Positions 1 to 12,737 of a DNA stretch of 64,000 bases are shown here, one piece after another; within the stretch, counting starts at the first letter, position 1; every line of letters starts with the position of its first letter. The stretch is taken from the NCBI GenBank assembly GCA_021229015.1, contig CM037781.1:42356152-42420151 (forward strand). The letters are read 5' to 3'. Source of the stretch: Solen grandis. Taxonomy: Eukaryota > Mollusca > Bivalvia > Adapedonta > Solenidae. The notes under the pieces are model-generated. The model saw only the letters and a list, made by a program, of their open reading frames with translations. It was not told the origin of the DNA and did no database searches. The position numbers and the translations under genes are program-made.

Positions 1-1031
1 CTTGCGGGATACTTCTGCATGGAGAGTTTGTCCCTTCAGTAGCATGAAGCACTTGCTCATTAGAGAGAAAATGACTTGAGGAATTTGGTATTTTCACTGA
101 CTCTACCTCATTAACAATATTATTTTCTGGCTCTTCCACACAGTCCTCACTGTCAGTGCCATGCACCTTGTCTTCTTTGATATTACCAAAAGAGCTATCA
201 GTAATACAGTCCTCAGAATCCCCTTCAGACTCAATATCCACCTCAGACTCTGGCTCGCTCAAGACTTCATATCTGTTTGTTGTCCTCATTTCAATCTCCT
301 CGGTTAATAAACTTGAATTGGAAGAAACACGTCTCCGTTTTGGTAGCCTCCATGTAAGAGAGTCTTCTTCGGGTAGCGATTCTGGGTGGCGTGAGATCTT
401 CTTCCTGCAGATAACTTGGGGAATGAGGAACCCGAGCCAGTGATTCAGTGTCAGTCACAGCAGTGAAATGATTTACCAGGTAATAACGTCCCACTACTGG
501 CAAACAACCCATCCCATGCCACAGTATGGCAAGTTCTGCGTTGGTGTGATTTGTTTCAGTTTGTGTGGAAACCATATTTAAAGCCTAAAAGGCCCTGTCC
601 TCCTTACCATTTGCAGCTGGATAGATGATTCTAATAGGTGCTATAGCGCTATTATAGTCCAGAAATCAGACTCATTTCCTATTTCGGTCACTGACAACAA
701 GCGTCCTCATATTCACACGAAAAATCCTGAATATCATGTCGTAGTGGATGTTTCAAGTAAGCTTTCTGTTTGTTTATCAGATTTAAACTCGTGTGATATC
801 GAAGAGATACACTCAGAGCCTCATTCCCACTGATTAAAACTGATATTGCGTTAAACAATCACCATCCCCTGTGGTTTTCCTCGGAAGATCATGAATATCA
901 TCAACGTACTTGTCCATGAGCTGAGCAGCCAACGCATGTAGTTCTTGGAATTCGGACACCGGTTCTTGGGGTGCTTTCAAGGTTGCATTGAAGAGAGCCT
1001 CACGCTGAGCTGCTAGTCGTAGTGTAGCCAT
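1..1031 (-). pseudogene. OTU/vertnin-like protein, decayed, runs off the window
   Basis: Read on the minus strand, this is a protein-coding remnant with an ATG at 1031 (MATLRLAAQREALF). It has a GDGDC motif near 855-866, which fits the catalytic Cys loop of OTU-type cysteine proteases, followed in another frame by NAISVLISGNEALSVSLR, a typical continuation of that loop. Further on, LAILWHGMGCLP and NHFTAV (about 465-473) fit the catalytic His region. An acidic tail (RYEVLSEPESEVDIESEG) reads towards position 1 and off the window. The reading frame is broken at least four times: a one-base loss right after the Cys codon (about 853-856), a shift near 640-650, a stop TAG at 585-587, and a shift near 340-350. 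The order of motifs resembles animal vertnin-like/OTU proteins, which in invertebrates often occur as multicopy, transposon-associated genes; that family link is from knowledge, not a search. Either a pseudogene or an indel-rich assembly stretch. Confidence 0.6.
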
Positions 1032-2400
1032 GCTTTTTGTGGACGCGGCCTAAATAATAAAGATATAAAGATATTTACTTTTGATAATTACCCAATATAT
1101 TTTAGACAAATTTTCTCATTTAAATGGCTGTACAGATGTTAGTGTTTTATATCAATATTCAACAATATTTTTTAGTCAAGTTTAGACCATGAGTAGATAA
1201 CTTTTTTTACTTATTGTAATTTTTCGTTATAAATTGAGCAATATTATAACATGGGACATTATAACATGGGACAAATATTATTGTCACTTGTTATTGTCAT
1301 CGTTTTCCATTATATCAGTAAATGAACTGATGATGCATTTCGTTTCTACATGTCTCTTGAAATAACACACATAATTTTTGCTGAACTATTGATAAAAGCT
1401 TTTATGGTATTTTAAATGTTGTTTTTATATGAAATATATGAAGGTAATATTACCGGTATTATAATTATTATTCCACCTTAACCCTTTTAATATCCAACCA
1501 TTTGGATATATTTCCCAACGATATCAATCAATTTTATCACGATTTGATGAAATTGGACAAACAAACTGGATAATACTAAAAAAAAATAATAATAATAAAA
1601 AGATGTTGATATATTTTTTTACGATCGCAATCAATTTGACCACGATTTGATGATTCTGGTCAAGAAAACAACAACAAAAAAAAAATTTAAAAAAATGCTA
1701 CATTGATTTTACATTGATTATAAATAATAATGTACAGACATAAAAAAGATTATTTTCGTTCCGCACATTTTTTTTATTTTTATTTTTTTTATCTCCAAGT
1801 TTTTCTGAAGAAAATAAGGTTTGGCTGAGTACTTATATTTTCTGTAGGTTCGTTATATTTAGATTATTAATATATAATATTGCAGTAAAGATCATGACGG
1901 TGTAGGTCAAACATTTTCTGTATTAAGATAAGGTGCAGTAAAGTTTTCCCGATAAAGGAAGCTGTACGAAACGTTTATGACACAGACAAACAATCTATAT
2001 GTACATAGTATATAGTGTTGACTGGTGGTGCACTCGCAAATAGAGTATACTTGAGAAACACTTTCCTAAATGGAATAGAAATTCAGCGTAATTTCTTCAG
2101 ATGGAGACACTCCCAAGTAAAGAGATGTAAATCCGCTTAGATAAACATGCTAGCTCTGGGAAGGCTTAGTATCCAACAGTATAAATTACTGTATGTTACA
2201 TAATATCGCTCAACGGCGTTATAAACCACGGCCATATGAAGTGTGTCTCAGCATGCGACAAAGATAATAGTTGGATACCGGTATGTAATTTCACTAAGTA
2301 GATGATACGTGTTTTTGAAGATGGTTTATTTTCACAATTCACTAATATACCCGGGCATGTGCATGCGGATAAATATGCCTGTGTTCGTGATAAAGTATGT
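1032..2400. other. Non-coding AT-rich sequence up to the first gap
   Basis: No gene is seen. A short perfect tandem duplication of a 15-bp unit (ATTATAACATGGGAC) lies at 1243-1272, and A/T homopolymer runs are frequent at 1570-1800. Confidence 0.6.
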
Positions 2401-2500
2401 NNNNNNNNNNNNNNNNNNNNNNNNNNNNNNNNNNNNNNNNNNNNNNNNNNNNNNNNNNNNNNNNNNNNNNNNNNNNNNNNNNNNNNNNNNNNNNNNNNNN
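2401..2500. other. Assembly gap (100 N)
   Basis: A fixed-size run of 100 N, as scaffolders insert. The sequence right of it (2501 onward) is repeated in reverse complement at 52601-53965. Confidence 0.99.
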
Positions 2501-2912
2501 TGATTAAACTAGAACTGAAGGGTGTAAAATAGTATAAGCTGTGCTGAAATATTCAATTTTGCTCAAACATAGAAGCGCTCAATGGTTTATTTGTGCCTTT
2601 GATATCTTCTCCGAAATCTAAGAAACTTTCGAGAGAGCACGTTCAAATGACTTTATAAGCTTTAATCAGTAGATGGACTTAATGATGAAAAAGAAAACAC
2701 TATAAAATCAAGAAATCAAAGCGTATTCTCGTGTTTAAAAGATAAAGTAATATCCGTACATTGGATGTTTTGATACTGGAACAACATGAAACTCGTCCGT
2801 GGAGTAGTTATGACCGAAATATATATTGTAAATCTTAACAGAATGATCCGATAATGCGAAGATTAAATGCTCATTGACTTAGTGTACCTCTCTCTCTCTC
2901 TCTCTCTCTCTC

Positions 2913-2949
<37 letters not shown>

Positions 2950-3890
2950 CTTGTCTTGCCCTCTTAGACTCGCTTTAGCATCTTTAACCTCAGCACTAAA
3001 TCGAACGAGGTTTATTTACATATGTTTTCCACAGGATAAACAGAGAAAAAATGAAAAATAATTACTGTACATTCTGTCTTTATTCTGTCGTAAATTGAAC
3101 ATGTTTCTCGTTTCAGCGCGGTTACGAGATCCAAGAGCCAATTCTCTCCGAAAGAGCAAAATGACATGGTTGCACACTGCCATTTCATGTTTTAGTCTAC
3201 ATACACCCAATCGTTCTTAAATCTTTGACCCTGTTTGATGTTTATCATGTGAAAATAAGATTTAAATGCTTTTGCAAGTTAAGAATGTTTAGCGTGCAAT
3301 ATTCCTCCTGTTTTACTAGCAATATTTCGTGGTGTTGCTAACATGATTGGCATATGTTTGTCATTAATATATAATGTTTGTTGTAGTAATAATACAAATA
3401 ATCATACAAGTATTATGTTTGTGTATGTCTTCCAAACGTGCCTTCAAAAAGTCAGACCAATGAATAACTAAATAATACGATATGAGATTACAACACATAA
3501 AAACCGCACACATAATGATCCAGTTCATCCCGAGACTATCTATGTCTCGTCCTGGAGACATTTCGTACATTTTTCTTCCATTCGATAAGATCACTCGACT
3601 GGATATATCATGTGGAGAACGACTCGAAAGGTTTATTGCGACAATGTCGCCTATTCTAGCAATAAAGAATGGCAGAGAAAGTGTTTTAATAGGGATCACA
3701 TATAACTAGACTCGGTTTTTATATTACTATCAGTAGTATAGCTTCTTGCTGAAGATCTTAACAAGGAAATGAATGCATTTCAGGGGAGCAAATGTCATTA
3801 TGTAGAGGGGGAAAAGATTATTCGCCTTTATCTTGGTTCTTTATGAATCAGCTATGTACTGGCTTTTTTTTCGATTTCATCTATATCTTT
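2501..3890 (+). repeat. Contig-end duplicate, copy 1 (inverted partner at 52601-53965)
   Basis: This segment aligns along its whole length with the reverse complement of 52601-53965: base 2501 pairs with 53965 and base 3890 with 52601. Differences are few (for example GAACTGAAG here versus GAATTGAAG), apart from one length difference. Here a (TC)n run is followed by about 32 C (2915-2946), where the other copy has only about five C. Each copy starts exactly at an N gap, which points to two overlapping contig ends rather than a biological repeat. No protein is supported inside it. Confidence 0.93.
2889..2946. repeat. (TC)n microsatellite followed by a long C tract
   Basis: About 13 TC units run straight into roughly 32 consecutive C. 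The allelic copy in contig C (around 53545-53578 on the other strand) has the dinucleotide run but only a short C block, so the C tract length is variable or poorly resolved. Confidence 0.95.
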
Positions 3891-4680
3891 CTGTTACGAT
3901 CAGTCGTCATATGATTACCTTGAGCTATTGTTTTGCTGTTCCCAGAATTAGTTCAAATAGTTCAACATAATTTTCTCCCTTTTGGAAATTGGCCATTTAT
4001 ATTAAAAGAGCACGCGATGTGCAACTTTGAAATAAACTAGACACATCGCCTGATTTTCAAACCTTATATGTATTCTCAAATTTCGGTTTTCCGTAGTATA
4101 ACCGTTGTTTGTGATTTGTCCTATTTCCGTCGGTGCTGCACAGAAAAAATATTTTCGAAAGATCTTTATTCTAGTTCACAAACCGTTCTGCTATAGTCTA
4201 CAATTTTTATGAAGCTTACCAGATCTGCTTATTTTTTGTCAGGATTCATTCATAGAATCGCCATCGCTTGGTAGCACGGTAAGCATTATTGAGCACGTAT
4301 TTAGTATACATTTTTTCATATGATTGCTGTAAAGGCAGATATATTTAATAAATCGATAAGACATAACTACGCAGACGGACGGGATTTGCACCCAGCCTCC
4401 ATATTTGTCCCCATTACGTAGAACGGTAAACCCACAAACGAACTGTTAGCTGAACTTAAACTTTTTTTCCAAGACGCACCGTGTTGTTCTACGACATGTG
4501 GATAGGCTACAGCCGTGTCAGAACCATCCATAATAATTACACACGTCATAATGGATTCCGGAAGAATTTGATAAGACTCAAGACTATGAAATTCAATATA
4601 CTGACGGTCGATCATAGGAACTGAGCTGTCATTTGGCTGCCATATATAGAATACATGGTGAGTTATTACACGATTGGCAT
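3050..4680 (+). repeat. Older inverted duplication, arm 1 (partner 10620-14320)
   Basis: Blocks at about 3110-3200, 3370-3720, 4262-4300 and 4370-4650 match, in reverse complement and inverted order, blocks at about 14310-14200, 11930-11600, 11060-11040 and 10890-10640. Examples are ATGATCCAGTTCATCCCGAG here against the complement of a GGAAGAACTGGGTCATTATG block there, and CGTCATAATGGATTCCGGAA near 4549 against its complement near 10738. The arms are clearly diverged, so this is old and distinct from the near-identical contig-end duplicate that overlaps it. Function unknown. Confidence 0.8.
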
Positions 4681-7600
4681 TGCTTTATAACCGTTGCACA
4701 CATATCTTGAACCGCTTTGAGGATGGATAGGAAACATGTTAAAAGCTTTTGTATACGTGTATAAGGAACACATTCATATCATTAATCCATAATGATAGCG
4801 TGTTTATTATAATTACAATTACCTCTGGGTTTAAGCATTGATTTGTAAGTTGCATGAGCAATTATCATCTTGTCATTCAGTAGATATTCATTTATATCTT
4901 TTTTTCTTTTTATGTGTAATGCAACTTATTGAATTGGCTTAAAATATGTCTTGTTTAAAGTAGTCTATACAAAAATATATCAAACATACCCGTGAATATA
5001 CGCAGTAACAAAGGCCGATCCTCGTGGTCAAGCGATTGCTTTTTCCTCCAAAGCTAAACCAAAAAAGGATGATGCGCTCACCTCACTCCCAGAATATGTA
5101 ATGAAAGCTGTAAGCTGTAAATAGTACTGATTTAACGCTGTTTCAAACTCAGCATATGGGGAGATTCAAAGATTTGATCGCCCTTTGTAGAGAAAATGGG
5201 ACAATGGGAATGTAAATAAAAATAGTAAGCTATAGAGCACAATATTATGCCATAGCATTAAGGAATACATAAAGAAATGGTATTCTGATATTAAAACCCA
5301 CAAATTACACCAAAAGTTCGTATAATTATAAGCTAGTATTTTCTCCACCCACGCACTTAATGACATACAAGACGTTTACATGACGTATAAGCGGGGTGTT
5401 CCCTGTGTGTGTCTGGGGTGATTTAATGGGTTTTCAAACCCTCCTGTCTAGGAAGTTCTCGCATGGTTTAGAACAATATGTCTTACTCATTCTGTTCTGA
5501 AAGGCGCCAGGGACCCGTTTCGTACGATCAAATGTAATCTTAGTTGTAAATATTTTATTCTATATCGTGCCTACTAATGCATTTGTTCAATAAAACATAC
5601 AGAAAGGTAATCCATTTCATTGCAATATAGAACCAAATAGTTTTCTGTAAATATAATTTTACAAGAATAATGCTATCATTTCACGTAAAGGATATTTTTT
5701 CGTACGAAATTTTGTGAAACGGGCCCTTGATCCTACTTGGAAATTGTGAATCAGCGAAAACATACTATCGGCTTGCTGCGATTTTCAAGCCTAGTTTATC
5801 AAAATAATAAATCACTCTTCCCACTGAATGTACTCTAATATAGGATAAAGCTGGAGGTTTCAAAGTCAAGAATGACCAATATAGACATTGCTGACATGTT
5901 TTGTCAAGTGATATGCATAACAGAATACAGTTAACTTCAGTTATGATACCGTATAAAGTTAGCAAATGAAATGTGTATTAATTTACATATTCATTAGATT
6001 ATAACAGAATTGTGCGTGCGTTTATGTGCAACAGTCCGATGTGCAGAGAATACCTGCATTATCTCTACTCGTATTATATTAAACATGTATTTGTCTCACA
6101 AATTTAATAATCCAAAACTGACTGCAAGGTGTGTTGTGCTATGGAAAGACATGTTAAATAATATTACCAGTTAAAATTCCGATCGGTAAAATTTAAGAAC
6201 ATATTTTATATAAGAACTTAAGGATTATAGACCAAATTGAAAATACATTAACATTAATATCTAAGAACAGCAACAGCAGTAATGATGAAGATAGTAGTAT
6301 AAGCGAGGTATTAACAGTAATAACTGCAGCAAACTTTATTGCAATTATTGCATGCAGGGCAGCTGATACCGTAAAACCACGACTAATGTCAGCTAACACA
6401 ATCGTGGAATTTGGTGTTTAAGCCTTATACTTTCCAATCATGCTATTGAATAACTCAGTAGGAGATAAAAACATACGTATTGCAACGTTATTTATTACAA
6501 AAGGATTTTTAAATTCGCACAAAAATTGCTCCTAGTAACAAGTTCCATATTTTAATGGACTAAATGACAGACAAAACAGTCGTGACAAAATTGAAGCATA
6601 GCTACAACTATAGAATAAAGTGAATGAAAACTAGAATTTTTTTTTAATTATTTTTATTATTATTGATGTCAGTTATCGTGAACGTTAATTCGTTAGCTTC
6701 GTTTTATTCAGTAGTAAGACTCATAATGGCTTACAATACACTGTGGCTAAAGATGTCACGACCTTGATAAACTCAACCGTAGCCTCATTATCGCAAAGTT
6801 AAACTCAGAATCTATTGAGATCAAGGTCTTGAGGTTAAAGGTCTTGATCAGAGACATCCTGCATTGAAAGTTGAAAAAGTGTGAGCCTTTTATCTGTTAT
6901 TTCCAACATAATACAGAATGTATGTTTGATTTCGCCGTTTGGTGATGGAGGTATGTGTTAAGATTTCTAATAGAGGAATGTTAATGGAAGGAATATCTCG
7001 TTGATTTTTCAACAAGACAGTACCCAAATACTAACAAATATAGATTTTATCTTATTTTTGAATTTTAATTTATAATGATACAGATAAGATTATTTTGCCG
7101 TATTTTATTGTAAAACCAATGAATAAAATCAGATAAAAGATTAAGCAACATTCTTAAAACATTATCAATTGTTCCTTTATTTAATTCTGCCAAATTTCTA
7201 GCACAGCTGGTAATTATTGTCGATGCCTAATCATGACAAATCACATATATTCTAAACAGTATCAATAAATTCCCTATTACCAATTTACATTTGTTTCTGC
7301 CTTTATCAAACCTTAAGTTATATCTAAAAGGAAACATTGCCTGCCGCCAGGTATCTATGTAACGGTGTAGTCCAATATTCAGATTCGTCGAATTGCTTTA
7401 CTCAGTTCTTAGACATGTATTTAATCACCGTTGATGTGTTTTCTCAATTTTGTAATAAGATTAATCTTGTTCTAGTTTCTGATTTTAATTAGTCTGCAAC
7501 ACGTTGACTAATAACATACAGGCTTGTCACAGTTAAGTAATTGCAGAGTATAGAAGAAAACAAAATTTGTCGGAAAAAGAGTTGATCACAATTAGGATGA

Positions 7601-10118
7601 ACTTTCCAGAGATATTTAATGTTTATTTACGCTAACTCTAAATAAAAAAAAATATTTTCAATTCTAAACCTGTAGTTTTTTAACAGAAAATCAAATATAT
7701 TTGATATACATTTCATGATTAAATGACATCCATCTGATGCATTGTTTTATGCATGCAATATTTTCAACACATGTTATATTTTATAATATGGGTGTTCACC
7801 TGTTAAAAGAATAGCTGCCACGTAACTTTGACTAAGGGTTTTGATATGCGAGGCGTGGACATGAACTTGTGGTGGTAATTCATCGGGTGAAAAGAAATGT
7901 TTGTCAGGAGATACTGTTAAGCGACGAAATATGTCCCGTTATATGTGTCATCATGTTGAAAGATATCTGTATCACCAGTGATTTGCATTGGTCAATATTT
8001 TTAAGGTTCCGATAAAAATCCGTCGCAGATTATCTTGTATAGCAAAAACGCAATACCCGATGTATGGACATTAAATCTGATAAGAAGAATATATGTACAT
8101 TTTTTCCCGATTTCCAACACAGCTAGTGCTTATGAAATGATAAAAAACCACTGTAACGTTTAATTTTTTCAAAAGACTGGAAATATTGAGATAAAGTTAT
8201 ATTTGATACGTTTTTAAACAGAGTTTAAATCTACCGGATATTCATTCCTGTTATATTTAAATTTTCATTTAGAGAAAGAACGGCGATTTAAACATATATC
8301 TATATAAACAAACACTAAATTAAGAGACCCAAATTTTACAGAAAGCGTGTGTTTTTACAGCATAAAAGGAAATGTTTTTGATTAAGACATTGACCTCTAT
8401 AGATTCTTGGGTTGAGTTACGAGGTAATGACCTGGGTTATCAACGTCTTAACTTATATATGCACTGACAGCAATAAGTCATCAGAGGTTCATGAAACCAA
8501 CGATTTCACGTCCACGATCAATGATATTTCACTGTAAAAAAAAACTGATAATGAAAAAAAAGTCCATATGTTGTTCCCTTGATATCGTACTACCTGATTC
8601 CTAGCTATGTTTCAATTTATTACCGCTGCATCTCTCTTACCTAGTTACTAGCAACCTTAAAGCATCCTTAAGTAACATACACAGAATGCCACCAGTACTA
8701 TCAATCAGAATGTCAGTATAAAATCAGTATGCTCTCAGCTATCAAAGTGCTCCGAATAAGGTCTCTAAATATTTTAAAAGTAAACGATATTCTTAAAGGC
8801 CAGAGAGATAACAACATTTTTATAAATGCCCATTCCGGTGACAGTTTTCATTTCATTTTGCATTTCCATGTTCCTTGACGAATTATCCTGACACAGGACC
8901 GACAGGTCCATTTTTTTTAAAACATTTTTTGCTTAGTGTAAAACAAGGTTTCAATAGGCAAGTTCGTGGAACTGTGGTTACAGTACGTACGATATTTGCC
9001 TTCTGCTACTGAATAATTAATCAAGGCACTATACGCAAAGTAAAAGCGAAAGGCACTATACTTCACTATTCTGTTCGATGATATTGGTTAATGGTTTTCA
9101 GTCTCAACTGTGCTTTATGCAATAATCAAAGTAAAATGGCATGCTATTGCTCTTATTATAAGAATGTGACAACGTAACTTACAAAGCTTCAATGTGATAA
9201 AGAATACATATCTTATGACTATAATTAATACAGTTATTTCTACTATTATTGTTATTATTTAAAGTGTTGTTTTTCAGTGTAAGCTGTTTTTGAATCATTT
9301 TTATCTGGGTTAACAACTGAAGAGTTCGGAAAAGCACTCGTTTCATTGGTTGCATAAATGATTTTAGGATAGTCCATCATAAAATGGGAGTTCTAGGGTG
9401 CATATCTTTCTGCATGATTGTCAATTGGCAAATTACATTTTAATCTACCTATTTAAACATAAAATTATCCAGTTGAAATATTCAAACAAAAAACAACCAA
9501 GTTGAGAAAATAAACACTTGTGAGTCTTTAGAAAACGTACTTAACCTTGATAGTGGACTCGTCCCTCTAAGTCACAAAGACCCTCAACGAATAAGTTAGC
9601 TAGCATAAGCAATATATGTCCTCGTCGTCTACAAAACCAAGGGCCTCGAGATCGAATCCCACTGACGGAACTTTTTTTCTCTTTTTTTTTCTTTATTTAT
9701 TTTTATTATTAAGTTTCACTTATATTACATTTTCTTCCGTTCTTTCTTTTTTTATTGGCTTGTATATTCAATTTGCATTTCCTAAATTTAGCATCAAATA
9801 CGTTTTCTAGCATTATTTTAAAATCAATGATCATTTAAATCTTGCCAGCATAATTATATTATATATATGGTAACACTTTTTCTTTCTTTAAATTTCATAT
9901 CTTTGTTGTTGCTTTTTTCAGACCCCAAATATCTTTTTTAAAGATATTTCTTGTTATTTATTGTAAGTATACGTCTTATTGTTAATTTTGATCGATAATT
10001 CTGAATACATGTACTCCATTGATTTACTTATGTTACGGGTAAGTAAAGAACGGTTAAATTGACTGTGTCTGTCGGAATATACATTTACTATCAAATTTAC
10101 AATGGAGCCAACAATTGA
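4681..10118. other. Intergenic region without a recognised gene
   Basis: About 5.4 kb of AT-rich sequence on both strands with no open frame that resembles a protein. It holds one short TIR element (5508-5728) and a tRNA-like patch near 9595-9672 (ACCAAGGGCCTCGAGATCGA followed by ATCCC, then a T-rich run), probably a SINE head fragment. Confidence 0.6.
5508..5728. mobile_element. Short TIR element (MITE), about 220 bp
   Basis: The left end reads AGGGACCCGTTTCGTACGA (about 5509-5527). The complement of the right end reads AAGGGCCCGTTTCACAAAAT and then TTTCGTACGA. The two ends are imperfect inverted copies, with a short insertion in one. The interior is AT-rich and non-coding. No clear target duplication was seen, so the superfamily is not assigned. 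Confidence 0.55.
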
Positions 10119-10123
10119 TTTAA

Positions 10124-10341
10124 CCTTTTCCCTCATATAGACTCATTTTGACGCACTCAATAGGTATCACATAAAGCCTGATCTGCAGAAAACCACAGTT
10201 AAACCTTGCCAAATTTAATTACAAAATCCTCATTTCCAGACCACTGAGGAGCAGCGAACAGCATAAAACCTGATCAGCCTGCGATCTGGTTTTATGTTGT
10301 TCGCATAGGTCTTTTCATGGTGTCCTCTATGAGGGAAAGGG
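10124..10341 (+). mobile_element. piggyBac-like MITE, copy 1
   Basis: Begins TTAA then CCTTTTCCCTCATATAGAC and ends CTCTATGAGGGAAAGGG; the right TTAA has decayed to TAAA. The interior (GATCTGCAGAAAACCACAG, CTGAGGAGCAGCGAACAGCA) is shared with copies at 17592-17809 and 47849-48082. TTAA flanks and CCCTTT tips are the hallmarks of piggyBac-type insertion. No coding capacity. Confidence 0.82.
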
Positions 10342-11790
10342 TAAAAAAAAAAATGGAATAAGAATCATAATTTGATCCCTGCATTCGATCATTGTACTTG
10401 GAATCCATGCGATAAAATATTTCAGCTTACATAAGCATAAATCAATGCTTATACATGAACCCAGAAACAATAAAAAAAATGATTAGATCTCCTTATGCAT
10501 TAATGGTAGCAATTTGTTCACTAAAAGCAAATGAAAAATAAGCCTTAAAATGTTTCCTGTCTTCCAAGAGGTTCAAGATATGTGTGTATTTATTATATAT
10601 CTGTGTCAATCATGCAATTACTCACTCTATCGGCCATATTTGGCAGGCAAATGACAGCTCAGTTCCTATGGTCGGAAACCTCTAATCGACCGTCAGAATA
10701 TTAAATTTCATAGTCTTGAGTCTTATAAAATTCTTCCGGAATCCATTATGACGTGTGTAATTATTATGGAGGCTCATGATACGGTTGTAGCCTATTCACG
10801 TGTCGCAGAACAATACATTACATCATAGGATAGCTGGTTCCGCTGCAGAATCTACCGTTATAGGGAAAAATATACGACCAGTCCGTCTGCAAATTGTTAT
10901 CGTAAGACCTGACTTAATATAATCATGGTTATCAGTGTTTAAATTATTGCAATATCTCAAGACTGTTCCTTTTACCGTTATTTAAAATGTCTTTCACCGA
11001 GACGATTTTGAACAAAGCCCGTGTTTAATACTGGCAGCTGTGCTCCCTAGCGATGGTGGAGCTATTAAAAAAATGACCAAATATAAGCAGATTTTGTTAA
11101 CTCCTTTAGAATAAAATGCTATTCCTAGCAGAGTACGTAGCTTGAAGATTAGAGTAAAAGTTCTTTCAAAATTTTATTTTTACAGCACCGACCGAGTTTA
11201 AAAGACTGAGATGGGTCAAATCGTAAACAACGCGTACTCCATTGAAATAATTACGTATAGCGAGTTTGAAAGATAATTCTAAATGAGAATGTGTACATTG
11301 GATATATTGGTTTACTCGCGCGCTTTGTATATAAACAAGGGAGAAAAATATGTAAAATTGAACTAAATCTGGTGGCAACAAAACCGTAATTCAGCATGGC
11401 CTTTGTTCATAACAGAAAGATACAGATGCAATGGAAAAGTCAATACATCGATCGGTGATTCAAGAAGACAAATGTATTATTTTTTCTTTCTACATGAAGA
11501 CATTTACCCCGTTGAAAAGTATTCTTTCGCAGGCCAAGATCAGCAGTAAGAAGACACAATGCTGATGGCAGAATCAATTAAGTATTAATAAAGAGTTGAG
11601 TAATGTTAAACCCTTCCTCTGTCGTTTTTTATTATTGAAAAAGACGGCATTATCACAATAAAGCTTCCGAGCCGTTCGCTGAGCGATCCTATCGGGGAAA
11701 GAAAATAGTAAGAACTATATTACAAACGAAACATAGACAATCTTGGGAAGAACTGGGTCATTATGTGTGCGGTTTTGTGACGTTTTTGTG

Positions 11791-11819
11791 GCATTTATTT
11801 ATTTATTTATTTATTTATT
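11791..11819. repeat. (ATTT)n microsatellite
   Basis: About seven ATTT units, located where the partner sequence at 53010 has only ATTTATTTAG; a slippage expansion in this copy. Confidence 0.9.
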
Positions 11820-11944
11820 AGTCTGTCACTTCATGGGAAGGCTGAAATATACACAAAATAATGCATACAATATTATCATTCTTACTATAACTACAACAAC
11901 CATTAGTTATTAATGACAAGATAAAAAAGGTATATTTATCATTA

Positions 11945-12737
11945 TTGCCATTGTTATACCTGTTTATTTGGGGATTCCACAGCGCCGCTGATATTGAAAG
12001 GGTTCACTTAAAATTCCTAAAGCAAATTCTAGGAGTAAGGCAACAGACTACACATAATATGGTACTTGGTGAATTTTGCCGATTTCCTTTTACTGTTATG
12101 AGAGAAATAAGAATAATTAAGTATTGGTTTAAAAAAAATAAATCTATAAACTATATGGAATGAAGGACAGTAATGGGAATTTAATTAACGCGTGGAGTAT
12201 TTACGTGAAACAAATGCTTTGTGACTTAGGTTTTGTCTTTTTATGGGACAATAATAATGTTACAGCATTACAAGTTAATATTGTAATAAATCGCATAATC
12301 GATCAATATCTTCAGTCATGGTATAGTAGTATAATTTTTTTTCTAAAACTGAATACTATAAATGTTTTAAAAGAGATTTCAAAGCTGAAGCATACTTGAA
12401 TTGTATTAATCATTCAAAATATAGATGTTCCCTATCTAGATTTCGCTGTTCGGTTCATAAATAAGCCATAGAGAAGGGGAGACATAGAAATATTGAAAGA
12501 AGTCAAAGATAATGTGTTAGATGTAATATGCAAGTTGTAGAATCGGAATTACATTTTTTATTGATTTGTCTATATTATAGTGAATTAAGAAAAATATACC
12601 TTCATAGATATTATTTTACTTGGCCTAGCCTGATAAAATTCAAGTGCATAATGCAAAATACTAACAAGAAAGTCCTTATTAATCTTTCAAAATATGTATA
12701 TTTTGCAATGGAAAAAGGGAAGGGAATAGTTTATTAA
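11945..12737 (+). mobile_element. Non-LTR retrotransposon (LINE) ORF2 3' remnant
   Basis: Three successive + strand frames carry the C-terminal part of a LINE reverse-transcriptase polyprotein. The first (11945-12163) has ADIERVHLKFLKQILGVRQQ and EIRIIKYWFK, typical of the post-RT region. The second (12160-12399) has NLINAWSIYVKQMLCDLGF. The last (12400-12737) has YRCSLSRFRCSVHK, then CVRCNMQVVESELHFLLIC, which fits a C-x2-C...H...C zinc-binding (zf-RVT) motif, and KKVLINLSKYVYFAMEKGK. Frameshifts and stops separate the pieces, so it is dead. It lies inside arm 2 of an older duplication and is absent from arm 1, so it inserted after that duplication. Clade not determined. Confidence 0.78.

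Noticed and set aside
3364..3709. Open frames on both strands (111 and 75 codons), the 75-codon one repeated at 52782-53009
   Set aside because: Their apparent conservation only reflects the duplicated contig end. The diverged copy at 11600-11930 does not keep the frame.
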